A stretch of 64,000 bases of DNA from Anseranas semipalmata (taxonomy: Eukaryota > Chordata > Aves > Anseriformes > Anseranatidae): the NCBI GenBank assembly GCA_013399115.1, contig VXAA01003389.1:4260-68259 (forward strand), written 5' to 3'. This document shows, one piece after another, positions 22,861 through 33,650 of this stretch. Every line of letters starts with the position of its first letter. Positions within the stretch are counted from its first letter, which is position 1. A model generated the notes under the pieces. The model made no database searches. It had not been told where the DNA came from and worked only from the letters and a program-made list of their open reading frames with translations. The translations under genes were made by a program, and so were the position numbers.

Positions 22861-24588
22861 AATTGGCTAATCAATCAAAAGAATTCTCATTTGTACATGC
22901 ACTCTAGTGATCTAAGAAGGTCATTTTAATATTCTGCAAATACCTTTAAGTGAACCCCAGGGACAAATTAAGTAAAAAGTGCTACAAAAAATTAGTTTCC
23001 TATAGTCATGTGTAGTATTTATACTCCACTGTTAAATACTGCAGGTTGATTTTGTTGAGCCTTTTGAGTGTAATGAGCATAAATGTTACATATACTATCA
23101 TATGGTTTCTACATATGGACAGGCTACAATTAATGTTGGAGACTATAATTTGTCTCTTAGTTATGCTATTTATCTGTATGATCAAAATTAACTAATTTAT
23201 GCTGAGGATCTGTATACATACATGACTATATGCATAACCACTTCTACGCTTAACTACTATTTGTGCAGAATAAAGTCTGTATGTAATATATGATCAGTAG
23301 CAGAATGCAGAAGAGATGTTTAACGTCAGGAATATTTTTGTAAAACTACTTTGCTATAATACTGTTATTTTTTCTTGGTCTTTAATGTGGACAACTACCA
23401 AAAATGATAATATTCTTTTTATTAGTCAATTATGATTAAATTGTACCTATTTTCATGCATATAGCACATTTAAGACAGTGGGCTAAAGCAGGTTCACATT
23501 TTTTTGATTAAATCTTATGCTTTGATTTCATTCATTTTATTCTGAAAAGCTCCTAAAGATACAAGTAAAATTTTAAGCAAGATTCAAATAAAGCCTGGAT
23601 CTGAAAAATTAAGAAACCTATAGTATTTGTGATCTAAGAGTGGACAACTCACAAGAAAATTCCAGGGCATGAGAACTGGCAGTTCTGAAGTACTGAAGAA
23701 GTATTTCTTTCTGTTTTATCCTAATTTGGATCACAGCTAGACCACTACTGTAAACAAGTTTCTTCCCCCTTTTCTGAATAAAAAACACATTGAAATTCAG
23801 TAAAACACAACCTGAGATCGTTTCATGATGAATTTCTGTTTTGTTAATACTCAAAGAACCCAAATCTTACTTCATCTGCTCCTTGTGTAATACTTTTGCA
23901 TGAAGCACTCCTCACAAAAAAAAAAAGTCAGAAAAAATACCATAAAAAATCACTCTGGCCTATATAAAAATATCAAGTAATAAAATGGTAGGCAGCCAAC
24001 ATTTCTTTTACTTCTTTGTTTGAATCAAGTATTTCACACTTTTCAGTAATACTCAAATGTTTTAGAACATAAACAGAACTAGACAGGAGAAGATTCACAT
24101 CATAAATTACATTCTATAGCCTAAAAGTTTATGCTTATTTAGGTTGGTACTCAACATGTATGATGCCTTCATATTGCATGAAGCTTTCACTAGTTTGATT
24201 TTCAGCAGACCAGTTTGTATGTGAAATCTTCTATATAATGCCTTTCTAGTAAGAAATCTATGGAACACTGAATGAAAGGCAGTATAACTGTATATATGTG
24301 GGCTTAATAGTGATTTATATATACGGTCTTACTAATGATGAAAATATAACAGTGTGTATAAAACACTTTCTTGCTGACAGTATTTGAAGATAGGATAAAG
24401 GACATTTAATAAAATCTGTTTTTTTTTTTGTACTGTATATATTATTTAGTAATGAGGTATGATGAAAGTTTCCATCAAAGATGTAGGTATGAAATTTAGA
24501 GTCTTGAGGAACATTCTCTGTAACCTTGCTGTTTTGAAAATGTTATGCCAAATACCACAATGTTTTAAATATTTTTTTTTCCCTTTAG

Positions 24589-24622
24589 ACGTGGAAATGT
24601 AGGAGTCCTTTCAATACTACAG
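24589..24622 (+). other. Exon-like interval of 34 nt between good splice signals
   Basis: A strong acceptor (a polypyrimidine run of T9 then CCCTTTAG ending at 24588) precedes 34 bases that end in ACAG, followed by the donor-like GTGAAG at 24623. The length is not a multiple of three. Spacing and signal quality resemble a small exon of a gene spanning the window, but AT-rich DNA gives many false splice pairs and no partner exon is recognised. Confidence 0.15.
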
Positions 24623-24725
24623 GTGAAGAAACTTGCACCAAAACCACACTGAAAATGTACTTGCAAAGTGTGCACACCTGCTTAAGTTACAAGGACTGTT
24701 ATTAACCAGGGGAGAAAAAAAAGGC

Positions 24726-24733
24726 NNNNNNNN
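24726..24733. other. Assembly gap (8 N) between homopolymers
   Basis: Eight unresolved bases follow AAAAAAAAGGC and precede A10, C and G14 (to 24758). The gap is probably a sequencing failure at a purine homopolymer, so the true length is unknown. Confidence 0.97.
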
Positions 24734-24744
24734 AAAAAAAAAAC

Positions 24745-24758
24745 GGGGGGGGGGGGGG
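24745..24758 (+). repeat. Poly-G tract (G14)
   Basis: An uninterrupted G14 run, prone to length error and able to form G-quadruplex structures. Confidence 0.9.
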
Positions 24759-24803
24759 AGCCTGTACTGAAATTCACCCTGAACATAACTCAGTTGGAGC
24801 TAA

Positions 24804-24933
24804 TGAAGTTATGCCAGCAGGACTGTGTTGTGTTTCCATAAAGCTGTTCTAAGTGTACACACCTGCTTGAAATGCTGTGTCAAGCAGAAAGAGAGAGAAA
24901 AAAAAAGAGACATTCACCACTGGCATAACTTCA
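24804..24933. repeat. Inverted repeat with 14-bp arms
   Basis: TGAAGTTATGCCAG at 24804-24817 is the exact reverse complement of CTGGCATAACTTCA at 24920-24933, with a 102-base spacer. It could be the ends of a small degraded element or chance; no target duplication is visible. Confidence 0.6.
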
Positions 24934-25084
24934 CTGTCATCTGTGAAGAATTATGTTTCTGTTTTTGTAGGATTACTTAAAAAAAAAAAAAGCAACAGTA
25001 GAATGTGGTACAGTAGATTGTGGGTTATCTGAATGGCAGCCAGGACAAACCCAAGGGAAAGAATAATTAAGTATTCTCCCTCAT

Positions 25085-25423
25085 GTGCCTGCTTGCCCCC
25101 CACTATTGGATTTTGTTCAATTTAAAAACAAAAATGTGACTGGCAGTATGCTTCATTTGGTCCCTTTTGTTCAAATTCTCTGTCTAGCAAAGACTGACAG
25201 ACACTTAATGTTCCACACATGCTCATTTACAATGTTTCCTTCATCTACTGGATGTTGGGAGGAATGGGTTAAAAGCGCAAGATTGGTGAGGAAGATGGGA
25301 TGAGAATGGAAGACTGTCGAGGAGGACTGTAAATACAGAGAATAAATCTCCTCTTTGCATTTAAGCCACAAGTCCGTGGTTATTCCTGCTGCCTGCCTGT
25401 GTCGACTCACACACTGGGTAAAC
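25085..25423 (+). mobile_element. Possible LTR 3' part, tentative
   Basis: The right end resembles the R-U5 part of an LTR: GTAAATACAGAG, an AATAAA signal at about 25341, then CTCCTCTTTGCATTTAAGCC, an AAGTCCGTGGTTATTCC block and CGACTCACACAC, ending near GGGTAAACA. A TG near 25085 could be the left end. There is no flanking duplication and no primer-binding site that I can see. The 72-codon frame at 25085-25303 is not recognised. The alternative is an ordinary polyadenylation-like sequence in host DNA. Confidence 0.3.
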
Positions 25424-28220
25424 ATGGATGGACTGGAAATTAATTATTGTGCTGGACTGGAGATTAATTTTCTCAGGAAGCCTAAAGTTCATGTCTGAAG
25501 ACCATTTTAAGAATAGTTTAAGAGGTGAAGTATTAGAAGGTGCTTGTAGGTACAAACCATCTCTTTCATCATCACTATTAATTCCATCATACTTACTTCC
25601 AGTCACTCAACTGCAATCAGTTTTCATCCTTATTGGTTTGCTTCCTCTGTGTATTCTACCTGCAAATCGCAAAACATAAATAACACTTTGAATAAAGTAA
25701 TAAAACCAAGTACCCATATCAATGTAGGTCTGTATCAATAGCTTAGGCAACAAAAAAGCATATATATTTCTTACAATACATTCACCATCTTTAAAACCAA
25801 ATGTGTCTCATTCAAATGTAATAGCTTATTTGCAACACCTATTTTGTCTGATGGCTAAGTAAATTATGTGTAACTCGAAATGCCTGGGCTGATAGATTCT
25901 TGACAATTATTCTGGCAGGGAGTTAGGCAAGTGATTAGCACTGGCAATAGTTTTGAACAACCTCTGTTATAGTTTCCCTTGCAAAGTTGGAGTAATAGGT
26001 AAGCTGCTAAAAGTCTAGATCTGTACACCCAGCCTTGCACAGCAATTACATCAGTTCTTTTTCTATGGAAAACCTGATGAAATCTGATGCAATAACTGAT
26101 GCAGAAACAAGCTGATGCAGGGTGCCTGGAGCAGGGCCTTTGGGGAACACTTGCACAACTCCCAAGGCAACGGCACACTGGCACAGAGGCCCTCAGTTCT
26201 GGGCGAGGCCAGGAACGCACTGCAGGATCACACCCTTTCCCTTCTAAATATATCTCTGTACTAATGAACTAGTCCATTAAAGCAATTCCACTGACAACCC
26301 TTCTACAGGAACAACAACAAGATATGTAAAACTTCACTTGCTGCTCTAGGAAACAGCAGGCAGTGCTGCTTAGAGGTTGTCATCTGCCACCACCACTGCA
26401 AAGAGGATCTGGACTATCCTTCCATTATGAGGGACGTAGCTGTCCTAGCATCAGCGACAAGGCCAACTTGGCCCATGCCTGAATGTGACAAAGCTCTACA
26501 GCTCCCAAATAAGGACGGAAAGCAGAGTTTCACTCCTTAAAACAGACTGAAATGTTGACTGAGGTGTGGGGCTGCACACAATGGTTGCTCTGTTAAAAAA
26601 ACTTTATTCTGCCCAAAGCATGAGATAAAATGCACAGCATCTTCCTGGTGTGCAAGCTTATCCCATTTAGTAACTGACGTGTGAGGAAATCTCAACAGAA
26701 ACGAGCAGACACTTTATGATGTTACTCACTTCCTGAAGTAGAAAGGATTTTGATAAAAGGAGAATAAACCTGGGTAGCTGTACCTGGGCAGCTATGGCAA
26801 AACACTGGCCTACAGGAGGCCTTTGCTGCTTCTTTTTGTTTAATTTTGATTAATTTCCTACAAATAAACACACACTCCTGCCTTCTATTTTATATATAAC
26901 ATGCAGTAGAGATCTATCTATCTATAGGGAAATCCCTGGTAGAGTATATCAACTTGACTTGCCGCAAATCAAATAAACAAATAGAAAACCCATTTTACCT
27001 GTTTCAGGGAATGTTTGTCTAATGTCATAAATGAGGATCACATATTATTTTTTAATTTGTTGGTAAGTACAAATATATGTATCAGATTAGTCTAAGATTC
27101 AGCGGGTGAATTGAGCTTCAGTCCAAGATGGCATTCCCTGTAGCTTTTAGATATGGAGAATCACATCTGCATGGTAACTATATTAGCTCTCAGCAGTCTC
27201 TGGGAAAGTGAGGAAGGCCTGACCACACAAAACATGCTCGCTCATTTATTCTTGGTTTGAAGACTCCAGGCCCAGAGATGTTAAATGAGCAGGGATTTTT
27301 GTTGTTGTTGTTTATTTTGTTTTGTTTTCCCCTCACCAAGCTCAGAAGAATGAGAATAAAAGAAGATAAGAGAAAATATGAGAAGAAAAAACACTGTTTA
27401 CCATATCAATATTGTCTGAGGTTGGGGTTTGTTGGGGTGTTGGAAGCTCTGTTAATTGCTGATGCAAACTTCACCATACTACTAATCAGCTAATTTAAAA
27501 CTTGCCTAAAAATCCCCCTTTGACAAATAACCATAGAGTAAGTTAACTTTAGTTTTTATGGCTGACTGTTTTTGAGCGCGGATGTTAAGTTTAGCTTGGC
27601 AAGAACTCTATTTTTGTAATCTCTTTTTAGTCAGGAACAGACATCTAAATGCAGCAAATGCATAATAAGCAGTGCCCTATCCTCATGCTACATCAGCTCC
27701 TGGGAGCAGCTCATTTCAGGCTTTGATGTCTTTCTTTCCCCAGGGGAGAAAGTCCATTTCTAAAAAGTCCCTCACACTTGATGATTTTATTTTGGATAAC
27801 TGTAACAGTGTCACATGCTTCAGAAAGGTGTCTGACATTACTGACACCTTTGTATGACACCTCTCTCTTATACAGTTTCAAGCATTGTTACATCCCAAAG
27901 CTGAAGGTGGCTTTGGTGTGACTTTTTGTTGCTGCTAACAACTAATCTGCCATCTCTTTTTTGGTTCCCAGTGAGCACACAATATGTATCTTTGTCACAC
28001 AGGGTTATTTACAGATTACTGGTAATTATCCACAGAAACTCAGTGCCTACTCTTTTCAGGTTTTATTCAAAACTAACTTATTTCTCTCAGAATGATTATA
28101 AAGATCCAGAACTGTAAATAATTTTATTCAGCTTCTGTTTCATTAACATATGTTTCCTCCATAATTTAGAAGTCTTTTTTAAAAGTAATTAAATAAATAT
28201 CTTGCAATAAAGGAAAAAAA

Positions 28221-28245
28221 AGAAGAAGAAGAAGAAGAAGAAGAA
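28221..28245 (+). repeat. (GAA)n microsatellite
   Basis: About eight AGA/GAA units directly after an A-rich run. Confidence 0.94.
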
Positions 28246-28515
28246 TCCTAAATAAAATCCATGCATAAATCTTGTTCACTGCAACAGTTCTTCAGATTTC
28301 CAATCACATACTTTGTGATGTCCATAGCAAGCAGGGGTTACTTCACTTATTCTTCTAAAGAAGGACACAGAAGTACAATGAGACAGCAACTCATTACAAG
28401 GGGTCAATATTCATGCACTTGGCACTGCACTTTGCACAGTAGGGAAGGACAGAGTGTTCCAATTAAGAATTTGAAAAAACGAAACCCAACCAATGTCTTT
28501 ATGTCTTTATTATTC

Positions 28516-28532
28516 TTTTTTTTTTTTTTTTT
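28516..28532 (+). repeat. Poly-T tract
   Basis: T17 homopolymer. Confidence 0.92.
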
Positions 28533-29194
28533 AATATAATCCCAAGGATCAGTCTATTGTGTGAGCAATGTCTTACCACTCAAGAAGAACACAACTTTCA
28601 GCCAAAGGAAAAGCAATAGCAAACTTTTCAAAAGATAGTTCATTCAAATTTACAGGTCACTGAGAAGGGTGGGGGGGAGAGGAAATATGTGAAAAATGAA
28701 AAGAAAGGAACTTTAGATATGATGCCTCCATGTGCAAAAGAGGAAAAGACAACCAAGCCATTAAATCAGTATTTTATTCCAATGATAAGGAAAATATTAA
28801 GTACAAACATATTGACACCCATTCCACTTCTCTCTTTCTCCTTGATCTACTAACATTCAGAAAATGCACGCAAGCATACAATACTAAATCTAAGATCATT
28901 GACAAATAGGACAAATAACCTAAGACAATAAAATGTTTCATGAGAGGAAATTTGAGAGACCATAATGTCATATTCGATCTTTAGTTTCAAAAGTATAACC
29001 TTTTCTTATTTAAAAATGTAATAAATTTTTCATACTGAAAATGTGCAAGGAAGAAGGCAGAGGAAAGATTTCTCTAGCTGTCTGATCAAACCAACTTTTT
29101 AATGCAAGCTTAAAAGATACAGACAGAGGGAGCCCACGCTTTAAACGCAGAATCTTTACAAAGTAGTGCATGAGTTTGGAGACCTTATACATAA

Positions 29195-29222
29195 CCCCCC
29201 CCCACCCCCCCCCCCCCCCCCC
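29195..29222 (+). repeat. Poly-C tract (C9, A, C18)
   Basis: Two C-runs separated by one A. The complementary strand is G-rich and could form a G-quadruplex. An A-run, CAAA units and an ambiguous base follow. Confidence 0.95.
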
Positions 29223-29238
29223 AAAAAAACAAACAAAC

Positions 29239-29239
29239 N
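29239..29239. other. Ambiguous base (N)
   Basis: A single unresolved base just after the poly-C and CAAA repeats, consistent with poor read quality there. Confidence 0.98.
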
Positions 29240-31716
29240 ACAGAGATAATATATTGCTTTTAGAATCAGTCAACACCTGCAAAGAATGTAGCTTGTGTTA
29301 GAAATATAATTTCTGAAGAGTAATCTCATGCCTATTCAAAATTAACCCAATAGTTTTATGTCTGCCTTGACACTATTGTGACATGTTGTATTTATTGTCT
29401 GACCTCTAAATTACTGATTTCTTAGCCTGACTTCTTCATTTTCATCCTGGCTATTTGACAGTATTTTAAACATTTCTTAAACTACCATCTTTCAGAGTTT
29501 GGAAAGAGTTTACTGTGTAATACTTTATCTGCTTCCACTTGGAGTTACCATTCTGAACTAAACCGTTCATGCATTCTTTTTTTTCTGATGACCTATACAT
29601 TCATTGCGTCACTAATTCCATTTTTTTTTTCCTCTGAGCTGCCGTTTTAATCTCAGTCTCAAAAGAGACACTCTTGGTGCTTAGCATTTTCTTTCTAATC
29701 TCCACATAGAAAGCATTTTTATTACTTATTCATTTATTTATTTTTGCATAGAAATCATTACACAAAAAAATGCATGGATAAAATCCCATGCCTCCTCTGC
29801 ACACATCCTCTCTCCCTACAGAGGCTCATATGACCTTCTGCCTGTCAAGAGGCACATATGCCTTTGTTTGTTTTGGTTTATTTGTTTATTTTTTTATTTC
29901 TTTCTCTCCAGGCTTCAGTTGTGGTAAACAATCATTTCTTTGGTCTCATTCTTGGGAGCCCCAATGTGATTTCATTACCACTCTCTACAAATGGTCCCCG
30001 TTTCCAATTTGTTTTATCAGCAGGAGGGCAATTGATTCCAGACTGTAAACAAGACAATACTTTACCTTCATTTGTAATATGAAATAATGAAGGTTTTTAA
30101 AATGTTATTATTTAATTTGTATCACTTCGAAAATGAGGTGTTGCCTTGCTTTTATGCCAGATATTCAGACAGCATTTTGAAGTGTCTTGATAAAAATTAA
30201 TTGTAACATTGACATGTATACAAGATCTTAGGTGATAGGCAGCTGTAGTTCTAATAGTATTGCATAACGGTTGCATTTTGACTGTTTGAAGGCAATTTAT
30301 ATAAAGAACATAGATATTTTCTGTGCTTATGAATACTGCATTTGTTTTAAAAAAAAATTGCCAAAACACTTATTTATGCAATTATTGAAATTATTTATAC
30401 CTATAAACAGATACATTGTCGAACTCTGAAGACTATATTATATGGGTTATTAGGTGATACTAAACCTTAGCTTCTGCATTCAGAATATTAGTAAATGACA
30501 GAGGTGTTACTGGGAGGAATCCGTGCAGTATTTGACATTTTGGTTTTTTTTTCTTTCTAAAAAAAAAAGGTAACATTGCACAAATCTAAAAGTAAATATT
30601 TTTGATAAAGTCAAAATATCCATGTTTCAATACAGTATTAATATAAACTATGTAAGGTATGGAATATTAATATAAATTATCGTAATTTAAATGAAAAAAT
30701 CAATTTTTTTAATCCAAAAAGTGGCCACTCTTTTTTTAATGGTATTGTACTGAATATACTTTTTCCACTGTAAAAATAACAGTAAATAACTTATTATTCA
30801 GATAAACCAAAAGCATGCAGCTCTTATATAGTTATTTTGACATAATAATCTCCCATTTACGAAATACAGTATCTCCAAGGGAAAGAGAATTATTTTCATC
30901 CCAATATGTAATGATCCTTTTGTCTTGGGCAAAACTCAGCATAACAGTTTTAGTGGTGTAATATTTCTTGGGTAGAAATCCAATAATAGGGAAACAAAGC
31001 TATCCTGTTATGAAAGCTGTCTATCTGGAGGCATGCTATTAAACAATGCTTGAGCTTTCTGTTTACTTTGGAGGTATTTATAGTTATGGCTATGCATTTG
31101 TGGCTTGCTCTTGCTAAATATTTCTCAAATGCAGTTTCTGTAATAGACAACACAAATCATCAAAGTTTCAGTGGTATTCTTTTTCTGAAAAAGAAATAGG
31201 AGAGGCAATGGAGGACTTCTGTTGCCGCTCTCTGTTTCCACATCTTATTCTCCAGTGTCCTGTTGCTTTATAAATAATATATTTATGTTAGTTTTTATAA
31301 TGGTATATGTACTCTCCATTATTATAGTACCTGCACATCCTATGCATGAAAGCTGTTATGCTCATAGATCCCTTTGAGATGGAAAATAAACATAATCCTC
31401 CTGCAGAACTGTGGGGCCTAGTTTGCAGCAGGGTAGTCTACTATTTTGTTAAAACCAGCCCTACAGCTAACCTCAAAACTATCCTGTCCAACTTCTTATA
31501 TTGTAAACATGCAAATGAATTCAAGAACTGGTTAAAGTGCCCTCCAAATCATGCAAGAATCTATATTTTCATGTGGTAAGGTAGGCTACAGGCAGGGCAG
31601 CCAGGTGCCAGAAGTCTTGAGGAAGAAGACATTACCATTCTGGTCATTCATAAAGTCATGGATATAGCCAGGCAGATCAGCTGACAGTCAAAGATCACCA
31701 GGGATGGGTGGCAGAC

Positions 31717-31743
31717 CAGGAAAATAATTTCAGGAAAATAATT
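31717..31743 (+). repeat. 13-bp direct repeat
   Basis: CAGGAAAATAATT occurs twice, one base apart (31717-31729 and 31731-31743). Confidence 0.85.
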
Positions 31744-32865
31744 CCCTAACAAAGGCTGATATCGAGCCAATCTCTCTCTTCCTATCTCTTTTAGACTTCC
31801 AATAGCTACATATACAGAGCATGTGTGGAGTTCAAGTTTCCTAAGATTTTACTTAAGCCACTCAACACTGCTGTATTTTTTAGCAAGATAGTTCAAATAA
31901 TAGAAATATCTTCACATAAAAATCATCCAATGCTTGAAACAGTCTTTCTGTGTTCAAAAATACAGTCTTAAAATCAAAGTCAATTCATCAGGTCCCTTTC
32001 ACCTCTGAAACTACAAAATTATAACCACAGAATACAAAATAACTTAGCCAAATCATGGAAAATCACTATGACACCTCTGACATTTAAGTTGTTATAGCAT
32101 GAAATGTAACTTTCTGTTTGCAAGCATAAGCCTAGATCCCGTTTCAATGATCCCACTGGAAAGCTCTTACAGCAGATGAGTAAGACAACGTAAAATAAAA
32201 GCAGGTGTAACTATAGAGGACTTAGAAAACAGTGCAAAATGATATGTTGTATCATGTTTCACTACTGTCCACCACAGAATAACAACAAAGAAACTAAAAA
32301 GAATTTTACCCATTTCATTCAGCAGCAGAGAGGACAGCAAGATTTTATGACTCTGGGGTTAGTCCCTGGTGAAAATTATCTTAACCTAGAAATTCCACGA
32401 CCTGCAGTCTTCTGAGATGGCTGCCTCCAAGGGCTGCTCAGCTCCTCAAATGAATGGATGCCTAAAAAAATGGAAGTCAAGAAGCTCAGAAAACCTGCTG
32501 GTCCAAGAGTCAGAGTGCCTTAATCTACATTTAAATAAAGAATTTAGTGCATCCAAACACAGGGAAAGAACAGAAGTTTCTCTCATTTCCCCAAGATTGC
32601 CATCTATCACAGTTTTCTATGCAGAATGATACATCCTAGCAACAAGATCTAGCTCCCTTTGCATGGCCAGACCCCAGAAAGGAGAGAGACTGAAGATCTG
32701 ATATGTACTCACAAACTTAGCTGAAGTTGAACTTCCAAAATTGTTGTCTAAATATTATAACACTATGGTAAAACATGGTGGCTTTCCAACATTTTGCTTC
32801 TTTTATATTGATGTGATGAAAAATGTAAATGGCATACCTTATCTATTTGGAGAATTTATCCCCTT

Positions 32866-32892
32866 AAAAAAAAAAAAAAAAAAAAAAAAAAA
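32866..32892 (+). repeat. Poly-A tract (A27)
   Basis: A27 homopolymer. The sequence upstream shows no sign of a retroposed transcript. Confidence 0.93.
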
Positions 32893-33399
32893 GTATCTCT
32901 AAGTAGCTGATTTTTTTTTCTCTCCAAAATTCCAATAAGATATTTTTAAATTGAGTATGTCTTCTGTGAACAGTTGATAATATTATGATCAAATTAAAAT
33001 AACTTATCTCAGAAACATCTGAGCATGAGTGGCAGTGAAAATAAGCATTGATTATGATTTGAAGCATGAAAGATCTTCTGAGGTTCCTGCTACTTTCCAG
33101 CTACAAAACAGCAAGCTCTTTTCAAATCAGCTGAGGGGTCAGAGGAGGTCTGCTCAAAAGCTAGAGTGCACTCAGGTATCTTGCACTGAAGTTAATTACC
33201 TTGACATTCCACATGAACACTGGGATGAGTCTCCTGCGTTGATGGCACATTCTTTCATTATCATGTCACCCATCTGGATGAGATACTGGCTCTTCGCATT
33301 GCCAGGTTGCTGTGGCAAGGTGCTCAAACTGATTTAAACCCAGATCTGGTGCATGCTTGGGACTGGTCCTCATATGCTCCACATGGGCTTTCCAGGTAG

Positions 33400-33650
33400 G
33401 AGAGGCTAACAGTTGGGTTTTGGGTTTGCAGCTGTAAACAGGAGTGAGGGGAGGGAAGCATTGGTGCCTGCAGCCACAGTGTGCTGCTGCTCACCTTTCC
33501 TCTCTTCCCTGGAGGAGCTGATTGTGGGTGGGTGCCTGTGGTACCTGGCCTCCCAGGCCACAACAAAAGGCCAACGCCGTCATGCAGGAGGAGGGTCAGA
33601 AGTACAGCCCGGTGGGGTTTATGGGAACAGGCCATTTGCCATGGAGGAAC
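33400..33650. other. GC-richer patch with overlapping open frames, unclassified
   Basis: A GC-enriched block in which three plus-strand frames (33413-33742, 33481-33681, 33522-33722) and one minus-strand frame of 103 codons (33324-33635) are open together. That is what higher GC gives by chance, and none of the products shows a domain I recognise. A diverged repeat or an untranslated exon of an unseen gene are alternatives. Confidence 0.3.

Larger units (their letters stand above)
18359..24588. other. Non-genic AT-rich stretch
   Basis: No gene or recognisable transposon except the GC-richer patch at 19390-19700. Open frames here stay below about 95 codons and show no family motif. A run of possible transcription-factor motifs near 22842-22880 is noted separately. 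Confidence 0.6.
25424..33399. other. Non-genic AT-rich stretch
   Basis: No gene is supported. Open frames stay under about 120 codons. The longest, a minus-strand frame at 25864-26220, includes a GC-richer patch at 26110-26240 and matches no family. Microsatellites and homopolymers are listed separately. Confidence 0.6.

Noticed and set aside
25864..26220. 118-codon minus-strand open frame rich in Cys and Arg at its start
   Set aside because: Composition follows a small GC-richer patch, and no family motif or splice context is convincing.
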